Source: Firmicutes bacterium CAG:345 | Lineage (GTDB): Bacteria; Bacillota_I; Bacilli_A; RFN20; CAG-288 | Length of the DNA stretch: 54,308 nucleotides | NCBI GenBank assembly: GCA_000433315.1 | Contig: FR893358.1 | Coordinates: 1 to 54,308 of the forward strand | Direction: 5' to 3' | Part shown: piece after piece, positions 44,287-53,190 of the stretch | Layout of the letters: each line of letters opens with the position of its first letter | How positions within the stretch are numbered: the first letter of the stretch is position 1 | The notes under the pieces: generated by a model | Database searches by the model: none | Told to the model about the DNA's origin: nothing | The model's input: the letters and a program-made list of their open reading frames with translations, nothing else | Program-made: the position numbers and the translations under genes

Positions 44287-44299
44287 ATGAGAGTGCTAA
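44273..44299. promoter_or_regulatory. CIRCE-like HrcA operator upstream of clpB
   Basis: TTAGCAAAG (44273-44281), 9 bases, GAGTGCTAA (44291-44299). The consensus is TTAGCACTC-N9-GAGTGCTAA: the right half is perfect and the left half keeps the outer six bases. It overlaps the clpB -35. Confidence 0.7.
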
Positions 44300-44324
44300 T
44301 TCATCTTTACACTTTTTTAAATAT

Positions 44325-44356
44325 GTAAAAAAGCTACCAAGATTGTTCTTGGTAGC
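44325..44356 (-). terminator. Terminator after tyrS
   Basis: Perfect 10-bp arms GCTACCAAGA (44333-44342) and TCTTGGTAGC (44347-44356) with a TTGT loop, then TTTTTT on the minus strand. Confidence 0.92.
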
Positions 44357-44379
44357 CTAAATAAATGATAGTTATTATT

Positions 44380-45633
44380 TTAATTTAAATGCAAAACTGC
44401 ATAATTTTTCTTACCGCGTTTAATAAAGAAAAATTCATTTTCTAATGCGTTATCTTTTGATAAAAGATAATGTTCATCGTTAATAATATTGCCATTAACT
44501 CTGATACTATTAGCCTTTAAAAATTCACGTGCTTCGCGACGACTAGAAGCTAATTTTGTATCAACTAAAGCTTGAATTAATTCAACACTTTCATCAGATT
44601 CCACTTTATTTAATGATTTTGAAATTTCATTCAATGCTTCCTTTGAAAGTCCAACAAATTCATCTTTGAATAATGCAGAAGTCATTTTTTCACATTCTGC
44701 TGCTTTTTCAGCACCATGCAAAGTAGTGACCATAACTCTTGCTAATTCTTTTTGACCAGCTCTTAAACCAGGGTTTTCCATATGTTTCTCATAAATTTGA
44801 TGTATTTCATCTAAACTTCTCAAATCAAAAATTCTTAAGAACTTTTCAACTGAAGCATCATCAACGTTCATAAAATATTGATAAATTTGATATGGAGAAG
44901 TCATATTTCCATCAAGATATAATGCACCATTTTCCGACTTTCCAAATTTCTTACCTTGACTATCTGTAATTAATTTCAATGTGAAAACTCCAGCATCTTC
45001 TTCATCACCAACATACTTTCTCAAAAAATCTAAAGAAGATGTTAAATTTCCCCATTGATCACCACCACCACATTGAATACGGCAGCCATATTGTTTAAAT
45101 AAATTATAAAAATCACCTGATTGAAGAATCATATATGAAAATTCGGAATAGCTGATACCAACTTCCAAACGAGACTTTACAATATCTTTTCCTAACATAT
45201 AATTTATTTGGAATAATTTACCATAGTCTCTTAAAAATTCAATAACTGATATTTTACTCCACCAGTCATAGTTATCAACAATAATTCCCTTATCGGGACT
45301 TGAAAAATCTAAAAAATAAGATAATTGTTTTTTGATGCATTCAACATTATGTTTAACTTGTTCAGCCTTAAGGAAACTTCTTTCAGCTTTTTTTCCAGAA
45401 GGATCACCGATCATACCGGTTCCACCACCGATAACAGCTATAATTTTATGTCCAGCTAATTGCAATCTTTTAAGCATTGTAATCATAACGAAATTACCGA
45501 GTTGCAAACTGGTAGCCGAAGGATCAAAGCCACAATAGATTGTTTGCTTTGTCTCTAACATCTTTCTCAATAATTCCTCATTTGAGCATTGGTCTAGCAA
45601 TCCACGGGATCTTAAATCATCTAAAATATTCAT
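44380..45633 (-). CDS. tyrS: Tyrosine-tRNA ligase with altered HIGH motif
   Basis: 417-residue class I synthetase: catalytic core, anticodon region and C-terminal S4-like RNA-binding domain (KLASSRREAREFLKANSIRVN). The KMSKS loop is the normal KFGKS (about 228-232) and GGGDQWGN is present. The ATP-binding stretch, usually FDPTADSLHIGH, is FDPSATSLQLGN. Both histidines are replaced (Gln and Asn) and the preceding Thr is Ser. I checked this against the bases around 45489-45530. All other parts look intact, so the gene is probably functional. It is monocistronic; no T-box was seen upstream. Confidence 0.95.
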   Translation of the reverse strand: MNILDDLRSRGLLDQCSNEELLRKMLETKQTIYCGFDPSATSLQLGNFVMITMLKRLQLAGHKIIAVIGGGTGMIGDPSGKKAERSFLKAEQVKHNVECIKKQLSYFLDFSSPDKGIIVDNYDWWSKISVIEFLRDYGKLFQINYMLGKDIVKSRLEVGISYSEFSYMILQSGDFYNLFKQYGCRIQCGGGDQWGNLTSSLDFLRKYVGDEEDAGVFTLKLITDSQGKKFGKSENGALYLDGNMTSPYQIYQYFMNVDDASVEKFLRIFDLRSLDEIHQIYEKHMENPGLRAGQKELARVMVTTLHGAEKAAECEKMTSALFKDEFVGLSKEALNEISKSLNKVESDESVELIQALVDTKLASSRREAREFLKANSIRVNGNIINDEHYLLSKDNALENEFFFIKRGKKNYAVLHLN

Positions 45634-45762
45634 ACGTTCCTCCGTTAATCTTATTTATCATATCACTTTTTTCTATATATCTCTAGTTTTTGAATTGTTT
45701 TTATAATTTAATTAGATTATAAGGAAGGAATGTGGCATAATATTTTCGTATTCGAGGCAAAT

Positions 45763-46911
45763 ATGAAAAGTTTTGATATTTTAAAAATTTCTGAAAGAGC
45801 TCGTAGCAGTAAACTAAATTTACCTTTATATAATGCAACGGCTGGTATGTTTTTTGCGGATGATGGCAATCTTATGACTTATGATAGCGTCCGAAAAACT
45901 CTTGAAAAAATTAGTACAACAACCAATTTTGCTTATCCACCTTCTATCGGAAATGGTAAATTTTTAGATGGATTAAAATCTTTTGTTTTTGGATTTGATG
46001 AAAATTTAAAAGATGAATTTGCTAGTGTTCTTACTTTAGGTGGAACCGGTGCTTTATCTTTGATCTCTGATCATGTAAAAAGCAAAAATATTATTCTTCC
46101 AAGACTTCTTTGGACTAATTATTTTTCTATATTCCATATTGAAAAACAAGATGCATCCTTCTATGAATTATTTTCTAAAGAGTCTTTAAAAAATGCTCTA
46201 AGCTCTTCTTTACATAAAAATGACGAACCAATTTTAGTAATAAATGATCCAGCTCAAAATCCTACTGGTTATTCAATGAGTGAAAAAGAATATGAAGATC
46301 TTGTTGATGTCGTTAATAACTTTTCAAAAGATAAAAAAATAACATTAATTTTTGATGTGGCCTATAATGATTTTGGTGAAGATCCATCTCGTCCTTATCG
46401 TTTTGCTGATAAATTCAACGAAAATGTTCAAATCTACTATACTTTCTCAGCTTCTAAAACATTTGGAATTTATTCTTTAAGAACTGGCTGTTTATTATTT
46501 AAGAAAAATGAAAATTTACTTAAATCTTTCAATAAAATCGCCCGTTCTACTTACTCTTGTCCTCCGACAATTGGAAATGAAATCATCTATGAAATCTCTT
46601 CAAATCCTGAATTATTGAATAAATTTAAGCAAGAATTAAAAAATAGTCGTTCAATTCTTGTAAAAAGAGGTGAGATTGCCATAAAAACTCTAGATGAATT
46701 AAAGATTTCTCATCTTCCTTATCATTTTGGTTTTTACATAAGCTTATATATAGAAAAAAATGCTTATGATGTGTGCGATGAATTAGAGAGCAAAAACTGT
46801 TTCCTTGTACCGATGGATGAGCATCATATACGTGTTGCAATCTGCTCTTTACCTACAAATAAAATCGAACCAGCTTTAAAGCTTTTGAAAGAGGTCTTAA
46901 ATGAAAAATAA
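45763..46911 (+). CDS. PLP-dependent aminotransferase, class I/II
   Basis: 382 residues. Visible are the substrate loop INDPAQNPTGYSMS, the aspartate that supports the pyridine ring (IFDVAYND) and the cofactor lysine in FSASKTFGIYSLRTGCLLF. The pattern resembles aromatic or aspartate aminotransferases of fold type I. I chose the ATG at 45763 over one at 45730, because GAGG lies 5 bases before it. It overlaps the P-loop kinase-like gene by 11 bases, so both are co-translated. Amino acid substrate not assignable. Confidence 0.85.
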   Translation: MKSFDILKISERARSSKLNLPLYNATAGMFFADDGNLMTYDSVRKTLEKISTTTNFAYPPSIGNGKFLDGLKSFVFGFDENLKDEFASVLTLGGTGALSLISDHVKSKNIILPRLLWTNYFSIFHIEKQDASFYELFSKESLKNALSSSLHKNDEPILVINDPAQNPTGYSMSEKEYEDLVDVVNNFSKDKKITLIFDVAYNDFGEDPSRPYRFADKFNENVQIYYTFSASKTFGIYSLRTGCLLFKKNENLLKSFNKIARSTYSCPPTIGNEIIYEISSNPELLNKFKQELKNSRSILVKRGEIAIKTLDELKISHLPYHFGFYISLYIEKNAYDVCDELESKNCFLVPMDEHHIRVAICSLPTNKIEPALKLLKEVLNEK

Positions 46912-48571
46912 GTTTCATATCTACAACGCTGAAAATATTTTATTAATTGAAAAAGATAACCTAATTCAACTTTCTCATTTTAAAATGTTGATTAAAGATT
47001 TCATTCAAGATTTAGATAAAGATTCTTTATTTGGTCTTGAACTGAATGATCTTTGTTTAAAATATCATAAAGAATCATTTGATCTTATCTATTCTATATT
47101 TTTGAATTTATACTATTATCCTTACGAAAAATTAAATAAAGTTTTTCCGGGAATCGATGAGCATAAAGAATTTTTATTAAATTTAACCGATACATTCTAT
47201 GATTATTATCGTACATCAATTCGTTTCATGTTAGCGGATAAAAAAATATTTTCACCAAATAGAACTGTAACAGTTTTAAATCATTTTTCAAATATAGTCA
47301 TAAGTTTCTATAGACAAATATATGAAAATATAATCTCTAGCGATCAAAGAATTTATCGTCAATTAGCCTCAGGTTTAAATGGTGCTTTTATTTTTGAGCA
47401 CATAAAAATTAAAAATTTACCTGAAGAATTATCTTTTTTATCTAATATAAGACCAATAACTTCAATTATCGTTCAACCACCTTTCCTCGTCAATACGACA
47501 TCTAACAAAAGAGAAGGTACTTTTTTTGAAGATAATACCCCTATCACTAAAAAGGATATGGACTTAAAACATTTCTATTTACTTCCTTTAAAAATTAGAG
47601 ATGTTTTAGCTTATGCTTATGTACATGAAAAATTCATCAGTTCTATTCCTGGTCTTGGTACCTTGTTCAGAATTGCTGATGGCAGTTTTCTAAAAAATAA
47701 TAAACCAAAAATTATCTTTTTGGCCGGTGTTAATAATGCAACAAAACCATATTATTACCAAACAAATGACAAAACTTTTATTGGTGTTTTACCTGCTCTT
47801 GATAAATACGATTATTTCGGCTATTTCAAAAAGATGCTTTTAACATTATTCAATTTAACGATGATCAACAACAATGTCCTCCCAATTCATGGTGCTGGAC
47901 TAAGCATCCACCTCAGAAATGGCATTACAAAAAACGTTGTTATACTCGGTGACTCTGGGGCAGGAAAAAGCGAAACTATTGAAGCGATGAAACATTTAAA
48001 TGATCATCTTATTGCCGATATAACAACAATATATGATGATATGGGATCTTTTATAAAAGAAAATGGAAATATTTATACCAAAGGTACAGAAATTGGTGCT
48101 TTTGTTAGACTTGATGATCTTGATAAAGCCTATTCACTTTTATCTGTTGATCGTGCCATTTTTTACAACCCTGAAAAAACTAACTCTCGTGTTGTCGTTC
48201 CAATTTCAAGCTTTACAACTACAATAACTCCTTTTAAAGTCGATCTTTTTCTCTATGCTAACAATTATGAAACTTCCCCTACAGGTATAAAAATTATTTC
48301 TAATAAAGATGAAGCTAAAAAAGTCTTTATTTCAGGCCAAAGATATGCGATGAAAACCACATCGGAAAAAGGATTAGTTCAAACCTTTTTTGCTAATCCT
48401 TTTGGTCCAATGCAAGAAAAAGAAAAAACTCAAAAGATTATCGATGATGTTTTCGATACATTATATGAAAACAAAATTCCTGTCGGTGTACTTTATACCA
48501 ATCTTTCAAACGATAACGACGAAAGTATTATTAAAGCCGCTAAAGGATTATTGAGCTTAATTGAAAACTAA
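46901..48571 (+). CDS. PEPCK/HPr-kinase-like P-loop protein, unknown
   Basis: 556 residues. The N-terminal 240 are mostly helical and unfamiliar. The C-terminal part has a P-loop GDSGAGKS (350-357) preceded by PIHGAG (about 328-333), then TTIYDDMGS with an acidic pair at 379-380. This order (HG, P-loop, metal-binding acids) recalls ATP-dependent PEP carboxykinase and HPr kinase. The normal PEPCK substrate signatures are not clear, so I would not call it PckA. It may phosphorylate or hydrolyse an unknown substrate. GAGGT precedes the ATG, inside the aminotransferase gene. Its stop overlaps that of the convergent neighbour. Confidence 0.7.
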   Translation: MKNKFHIYNAENILLIEKDNLIQLSHFKMLIKDFIQDLDKDSLFGLELNDLCLKYHKESFDLIYSIFLNLYYYPYEKLNKVFPGIDEHKEFLLNLTDTFYDYYRTSIRFMLADKKIFSPNRTVTVLNHFSNIVISFYRQIYENIISSDQRIYRQLASGLNGAFIFEHIKIKNLPEELSFLSNIRPITSIIVQPPFLVNTTSNKREGTFFEDNTPITKKDMDLKHFYLLPLKIRDVLAYAYVHEKFISSIPGLGTLFRIADGSFLKNNKPKIIFLAGVNNATKPYYYQTNDKTFIGVLPALDKYDYFGYFKKMLLTLFNLTMINNNVLPIHGAGLSIHLRNGITKNVVILGDSGAGKSETIEAMKHLNDHLIADITTIYDDMGSFIKENGNIYTKGTEIGAFVRLDDLDKAYSLLSVDRAIFYNPEKTNSRVVVPISSFTTTITPFKVDLFLYANNYETSPTGIKIISNKDEAKKVFISGQRYAMKTTSEKGLVQTFFANPFGPMQEKEKTQKIIDDVFDTLYENKIPVGVLYTNLSNDNDESIIKAAKGLLSLIEN

Positions 48572-48945
48572 TTTATTAATCCATAAAAAGCATTAACAAC
48601 TCTATGTCTGGAACGATAATAATTTGACCTTGTATAATATTGTTTCCACCAATCTGATTCATTAGGTCTAATGAACACTTCTTTCAATAATCTTCTATCT
48701 TCAACCGATAAAATACTGACAGAATATATAGCGTTGAGAACATTAAGTCTTGCTATCGATGGAAACGTATTCTTTTTAAGTAAATTAATTTCATCTGGTT
48801 TTAAATCTTTTAAAAAATCATGAAACAATAAACTATTAGCATCTTCACCGGATAGTATCAATTCTCTAATCGATTGATTATATTCATAAAAATATTGCTT
48901 TATCCTTTCCTCTTTTTTCTTATAATTTTCTAAATTTTCTGACAT
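48568..48945 (-). CDS. Small helical protein, unknown
   Basis: 125 residues, helical throughout, with an aromatic/basic C-terminal half (SDWWKQYYTRSNYYRSRHRV) that could contact nucleic acid. TAGGAGG precedes the ATG. Its stop overlaps the convergent P-loop gene by 4 bases, with no terminator between. No family recognised. Confidence 0.65.
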   Translation of the reverse strand: MSENLENYKKKEERIKQYFYEYNQSIRELILSGEDANSLLFHDFLKDLKPDEINLLKKNTFPSIARLNVLNAIYSVSILSVEDRRLLKEVFIRPNESDWWKQYYTRSNYYRSRHRVVNAFYGLIN

Positions 48946-49117
48946 TTTTTATTCCTCCTACTTTATATAAGCATTATTTTTTTCTTTATTTCACTTATTT
49001 TTTTCATTTCTTTAACTAAATTAAAAAAATATTTCCTTTTTTCACATTTATTAAATTAAATCAAATATAAATTGCATATTATTATAAAAGAATATAAAAT
49101 TTAATCAGGAGGTAAAA

Positions 49118-49561
49118 ATGGGATTAAGAGAAATATTCATAACATGTTATGCAGTTATTTTTATAATCGCTTTATTAATTGAACTCTTTACTAATGAGAT
49201 GGTTAGTATATGGTTCGCTATCGGTGCTGTTTTCGCTATAATCTTTGCGTGCATCATGCCGATTCCAGTTTGGATTTCTATTATAGCTTTTGTTTTTTTC
49301 AGCGGTATTACTCTTTTAGTCTTTTGCTTATTCTTTCGAAAAAAATTTTTTCAAAAGAAAAAAATTCATACAAATGCTGATTCTTTAATAGGTAAAGAAT
49401 TTGTTCTTCTAGAAAATACAATCAACAAAAAAAGTACTATAAAAGTTAATGATGTTATTTGGAATTGCGAATGTGAAGAAGATTTACCTGCCGGAACTAC
49501 TGTAATTATTTTAAAAATTGTCGGAAATCATTTTATTGTAAAAGAAAAGGAGAAAAAATAA
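49118..49561 (+). CDS. NfeD-like membrane protein
   Basis: 147 residues: two or three membrane helices (about 8-70, e.g. FAIGAVFAIIFACIM), a basic linker and an OB-fold C-terminal domain (SLIGKEFVLLENTI, IKVNDVIWNCECEEDLPAGTTVIIL), as in NfeD proteins. These partner SPFH proteins in membrane microdomains. Stop and next start share bases (TAATG), linking it directly to the SPFH gene. AGGAGGT precedes the ATG. Confidence 0.88.
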   Translation: MGLREIFITCYAVIFIIALLIELFTNEMVSIWFAIGAVFAIIFACIMPIPVWISIIAFVFFSGITLLVFCLFFRKKFFQKKKIHTNADSLIGKEFVLLENTINKKSTIKVNDVIWNCECEEDLPAGTTVIILKIVGNHFIVKEKEKK

Positions 49562-50484
49562 TGGATGGATTTTTAATTTTTATAATTGTCATTGTCTGTA
49601 TAATTGCAATTGTTGCAATTATTGCCCTAATTACTTCTGTTAAAATTATCAATCAAAGTACCACTGCTATCGTTCAACGTTTAGGTCGTTATCATCGCAC
49701 ATTAGAAGCTGGACCACACATGATTGTTCCATTTATCGATCGTGTTTATAAAAAGATTAGCTTGAAAGAACAAGTTGCAGATTTTGATCCTCAGCCTGTT
49801 ATTACTAAAGATAATGTTACAATGCAAATAGATACCGTTGTCTATTTTCAAATAACAGATCCTAAGTTATATGCTTATGGTGTTGCAAACCCAATCAATG
49901 CTATTGCAAATTTAACCGCCACTACTCTCCGTAACCTTATTGGTGAATTGGAGCTTGACCAAACATTAACTTCACGTGATACAATCAACCAACAAATGAG
50001 ATTGATTCTTGATGAAGCTACTGATCCTTGGGGAATAAAAATAAATCGTGTCGAATTAAAGAACATTTTACCTCCACGCGATATCCAAGAAGCTATGGAA
50101 AAACAAATGCGTGCTGAACGCGAAAAACGTGAAGCTATTCTCCGTGCTGAAGGTGATAAGCAATCTCAAATTTTAACTGCCCAAGGTGAAAAGGAAAGTA
50201 CTATTCTTCGTGCTGAAGCTAAAAAAGTTGCAATGATTAAAGAAGCTGAAGGGCGTGCTGAAGCATTATTAAAACAATATGAAGCTGAAGCTCAAAGCAT
50301 TCGACTCATCAATGATGCTAAAGCTTCTAATGAATATCTTACCTTAAAAGCATTTGAAAGCTATACAAAATTAGCTGATGGTAAAAGCACTAAATTAGTT
50401 GTTCCAAGCGATTTAGGCAATTTAGTTTCAACTGTCGCTACAATTGCTGAAACAGCTAAAAAAACTGATACACAAGATAAATAA
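49561..50484 (+). CDS. SPFH/band 7 membrane scaffold protein
   Basis: 307 residues. An N-terminal membrane anchor (about 4-27), then the SPFH domain (STTAIVQRLGRYHRTLEAGPH, FDPQPVITKDNVTMQIDTVVYF) and a long Ala/Glu/Arg-rich coiled coil (about 175-270; AEREKREAILRAEGDKQSQI) ending in a short polar tail. This is the stomatin/QmcA type. Likely organises membrane domains or regulates membrane proteases. Operon partner is the NfeD gene. A perfect hairpin terminator follows. Confidence 0.93.
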   Translation: MDGFLIFIIVIVCIIAIVAIIALITSVKIINQSTTAIVQRLGRYHRTLEAGPHMIVPFIDRVYKKISLKEQVADFDPQPVITKDNVTMQIDTVVYFQITDPKLYAYGVANPINAIANLTATTLRNLIGELELDQTLTSRDTINQQMRLILDEATDPWGIKINRVELKNILPPRDIQEAMEKQMRAEREKREAILRAEGDKQSQILTAQGEKESTILRAEAKKVAMIKEAEGRAEALLKQYEAEAQSIRLINDAKASNEYLTLKAFESYTKLADGKSTKLVVPSDLGNLVSTVATIAETAKKTDTQDK

Positions 50485-50488
50485 TCTT

Positions 50489-50520
50489 AAAGGAAAATTT
50501 GCTTAAATTTTCCTTTTTTG
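50489..50520 (+). terminator. Terminator after the SPFH gene
   Basis: Perfect 12-bp arms at 50489-50500 and 50505-50516 with a GCTT loop, followed by TTTG. It directly precedes the promoter of the ATP-grasp gene. Confidence 0.88.
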
Positions 50521-50536
50521 TTTGCCAAATAATGTA

Positions 50537-50542
50537 TATAAT
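50537..50542 (+). promoter_or_regulatory. -10 element of the ATP-grasp gene
   Basis: TATAAT ends six bases before the ATG (50549). Transcription would begin at the start codon itself. No -35 with normal spacing is seen. Confidence 0.5.
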
Positions 50543-50548
50543 AACTCT

Positions 50549-51439
50549 ATGCATAAAATTTTAATAATTATCAATAGTTTTTCTTATTCACAAAGTACAG
50601 ATTATAAGGTTAGAAGAATTTCTTCAATATTATCAGAATATGGATTTAATGTTGATATCAAAGATAATATTTCTTTGCTTTCAATTTTTAATGAAGGAAG
50701 TCCAGCGCTAGAATTAAAAGATAAATATGAATTTGCTTTCTTTTTAGATAAAGACAAATACCTTTCTTCAATGCTTGAAACATATTTTCCAATAATAAAC
50801 TCCAGTGAAAGTATCGAAAGTGCTGATGACAAAATGTTAACTTATCTTAAAATTATGAATAATGGAATTAAAACTCCACTCACTATTTCAGCTCCTTTAA
50901 ATTACAATAATGATTACTCACAGGAAAAAGCTTTGAAATTTCTAAAAAAGGTTGAAAATAAAATTTCATTTCCTATTATTGTAAAAAAAGTATATGGTTC
51001 TTTAGGAAAACAAGTATATTTAGCAAAAAATCATGATGAATTATTGTCTCTTTATAAACAGCTAGCATATATTCCTCATATCTATCAAGAATATATCGGA
51101 TATGAATATGGAACTGATTATCGGTTATTTACCATTGGACATAAAGTTGTCGCAGCTATGAAAAGAACAAATAATAATGATTTTCGTTCTAATATCGCTT
51201 TAGGCGGAAAAGGAACTAATTTTAATCCACCCCAATCATTTATTGATATGGCTGAAAAAGCTTCAAAAATTCTCGATTTAGATTATGCCGGAGTCGATTT
51301 AATTAAAGGAAAAAATGGAGAACCCATCTTCAATGAAATTAATTCAAATGCTTTTTTTACTGAAATAGAAAAAGCTAGCGGAATCGATATCACCCGCCAG
51401 CTTATCTTATATGTACTGAAAAAATTTAAGCTTCTTTAA
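50549..51439 (+). CDS. RimK-like ATP-grasp ligase
   Basis: 296 residues from the ATG at 50549; an upstream TTG (50522) has no support. ATP-grasp hallmarks are FPIIVKKVYGSLGKQVYLA (nucleotide lysine and glycine loop), YQEYIGYEYGTDYRLF, and the metal-binding FNEINSNAFF near the end. It belongs to the RimK/LysX/MptN group that adds amino acids (often glutamate) to peptides, proteins or cofactors. Substrate unknown. There is no ribosome site and the -10 is 6 bases away, so it is a candidate leaderless message. Its end overlaps the convergent GH13 gene by 14 bases. Confidence 0.82.
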   Translation: MHKILIIINSFSYSQSTDYKVRRISSILSEYGFNVDIKDNISLLSIFNEGSPALELKDKYEFAFFLDKDKYLSSMLETYFPIINSSESIESADDKMLTYLKIMNNGIKTPLTISAPLNYNNDYSQEKALKFLKKVENKISFPIIVKKVYGSLGKQVYLAKNHDELLSLYKQLAYIPHIYQEYIGYEYGTDYRLFTIGHKVVAAMKRTNNNDFRSNIALGGKGTNFNPPQSFIDMAEKASKILDLDYAGVDLIKGKNGEPIFNEINSNAFFTEIEKASGIDITRQLILYVLKKFKLL

Positions 51440-52937
51440 AAATAACAGCTTGATGCTTCTTTAAAACCAATTTCCCTGCTGAAAATTCAACTTTTCCTAC
51501 AGATAATAAAATTTCACCAGATTCAACTTCAAATTTTTGGTCTTCATCTTTTAAATTGATGAAGACTTTTATTTTTCCTCTAGAATATGCTAATGGTTTA
51601 TCTAACAATTTAAAATCTTTACTGCGTAAATCATCTTCTGATTTTCTAATTTTTATCAATTCTTTAATGAAGTTCAAAAGACTATTTTTATCTTCTAATT
51701 GTTCCATAGCTGAAACAGTTTCATTATCTATTGGAAGATAGAGTTTACTAACATCTTTACATTTAGAAAATCCACGATTTTCTGTATTATCAAATACCAT
51801 TGGAATTCTTGTTCCTGTTCTTTGATAACCTCCTTCTTTTGATGTTAAATTACGATTAGTCTTTTGTCCTAATTCATCACCTGCAAATAAATAAGGTACT
51901 CCTGGCATTGTATAGATAAATAAATAAGCTAATCTCAATTCCTCATCATTTAAAAAGTCTGCAATTCTAAATGAATCATGATTTCCAGAAATAAAAGATA
52001 ATTCACCATCATATTTTTGCATGCTTTCAATATGCCACAATAAATTCTTAGTAAAATTCCTATAAAGTTTAGCATTGTATTGATGAAGCAAAGGTTCATA
52101 ACCATCTTCTTTTTGTCGGAATAACATATGAGAACAATTATCTTGATGATCCAAAATAAAATCAGAACTAAATCCAGCTCTTAATGCTCTATCAGGATTA
52201 CTCCATTCACTGGTTGTATAAAATTCTTTATGCGATTTTTTTACTTCATCAAACATCTTATTCCATAGTTTTATTGTGCATTCTTTATCATCTTCGCCTT
52301 TAACTAAACTATCGGCCATGTCAACTCTAAATCCATCAACACCCATATCTAAATAGAAATTCATTATTTTAACTAAATAATCTTTTCCAGGACATTTTGG
52401 ATCATCCCATTTCATCTGCCAATCATATTCTTTTTTGGCAAAGCCATAATTTATCGCAGGTTGATGAGCAAAGAAATTTACAATATAGCAGCCAAATCTA
52501 TCATAAAATCCGCTTATTTGGCGATAATTATCATAAGTATGCCAAACATTATCTGTCCAAATAAATAAATCAGATTTATCATTTTTTGTTGCTTCAGCCG
52601 ATTTTAAAAAATCAGGATTATAAATAGAAGCATGTCCAGGAACTAAATCTAAAAATAATAAAATATCTCTTTTATGACACTCTTCTATCAATTCTTTTAA
52701 GTCATCCATTGTTCCGAAACGTTCATCAATTTCGAAGAAATTAGAAATATCATATCCTCCATCTAGCATTGGCGATTTATAAAATGGATTAACCCATAAA
52801 CCATCAAATCCCAAATTGGAAATATAATCAAGTTTCGAAATTATTCCTTGAATATCTCCTCTTCCATCTCCGTTTGAATCACAGAAAGAGGAAGGATATG
52901 TTTCATAGAATATACGATCTTTAAACAATTTTTTCAT
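51426..52937 (-). CDS. GH13 alpha-glucosidase-type enzyme
   Basis: 503 residues, no signal peptide. The start FYETYPSSFCDSNGDGRGDI is typical of oligo-1,6-glucosidase/alpha-glucosidase relatives, including the calcium-loop-like DSNGDGRGD (20-28). Region II GFRVDM has the nucleophile Asp206, region III has Glu244 (TTSEW), and region IV GNHD has Asp321. Region I is unusual: DLVPGHAS (97-104), where the family has D-x-V-x-N-H-T. The first His is kept but the Asn is Gly. The catalytic triad is intact. GAGGT precedes the ATG. Probably cleaves imported alpha-glucosides. Confidence 0.9.
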   Translation of the reverse strand: MKKLFKDRIFYETYPSSFCDSNGDGRGDIQGIISKLDYISNLGFDGLWVNPFYKSPMLDGGYDISNFFEIDERFGTMDDLKELIEECHKRDILLFLDLVPGHASIYNPDFLKSAEATKNDKSDLFIWTDNVWHTYDNYRQISGFYDRFGCYIVNFFAHQPAINYGFAKKEYDWQMKWDDPKCPGKDYLVKIMNFYLDMGVDGFRVDMADSLVKGEDDKECTIKLWNKMFDEVKKSHKEFYTTSEWSNPDRALRAGFSSDFILDHQDNCSHMLFRQKEDGYEPLLHQYNAKLYRNFTKNLLWHIESMQKYDGELSFISGNHDSFRIADFLNDEELRLAYLFIYTMPGVPYLFAGDELGQKTNRNLTSKEGGYQRTGTRIPMVFDNTENRGFSKCKDVSKLYLPIDNETVSAMEQLEDKNSLLNFIKELIKIRKSEDDLRSKDFKLLDKPLAYSRGKIKVFINLKDEDQKFEVESGEILLSVGKVEFSAGKLVLKKHQAVIFKEA

Positions 52938-53190
52938 ATTTACCTCATAATATTTAACTATATTTTTTACTAATTAAAGTATATATTAGATTTCTTTATC
53001 TGTCGAGAAAAAATAGTTTAAAATTATATAAATTGACAAACTTTACTGGATTATTGTTTTAATCTATATAAAATTTAAGAAAAATATCTTAAAAAAAGAA
53101 TAAAATTAATTTTGATGACCTAGATTTACTTAAAAAATATTATTTAAAAACATTAATTTTAAAAATCAATATTAAACAAATTTTATTTCA
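52938..53190. other. AT-rich intergenic region, nothing recognised
   Basis: 253 bases of very AT-rich sequence between the GH13 gene and the putative immunity gene. I see no gene, hairpin terminator or clear repeat. Confidence 0.6.
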
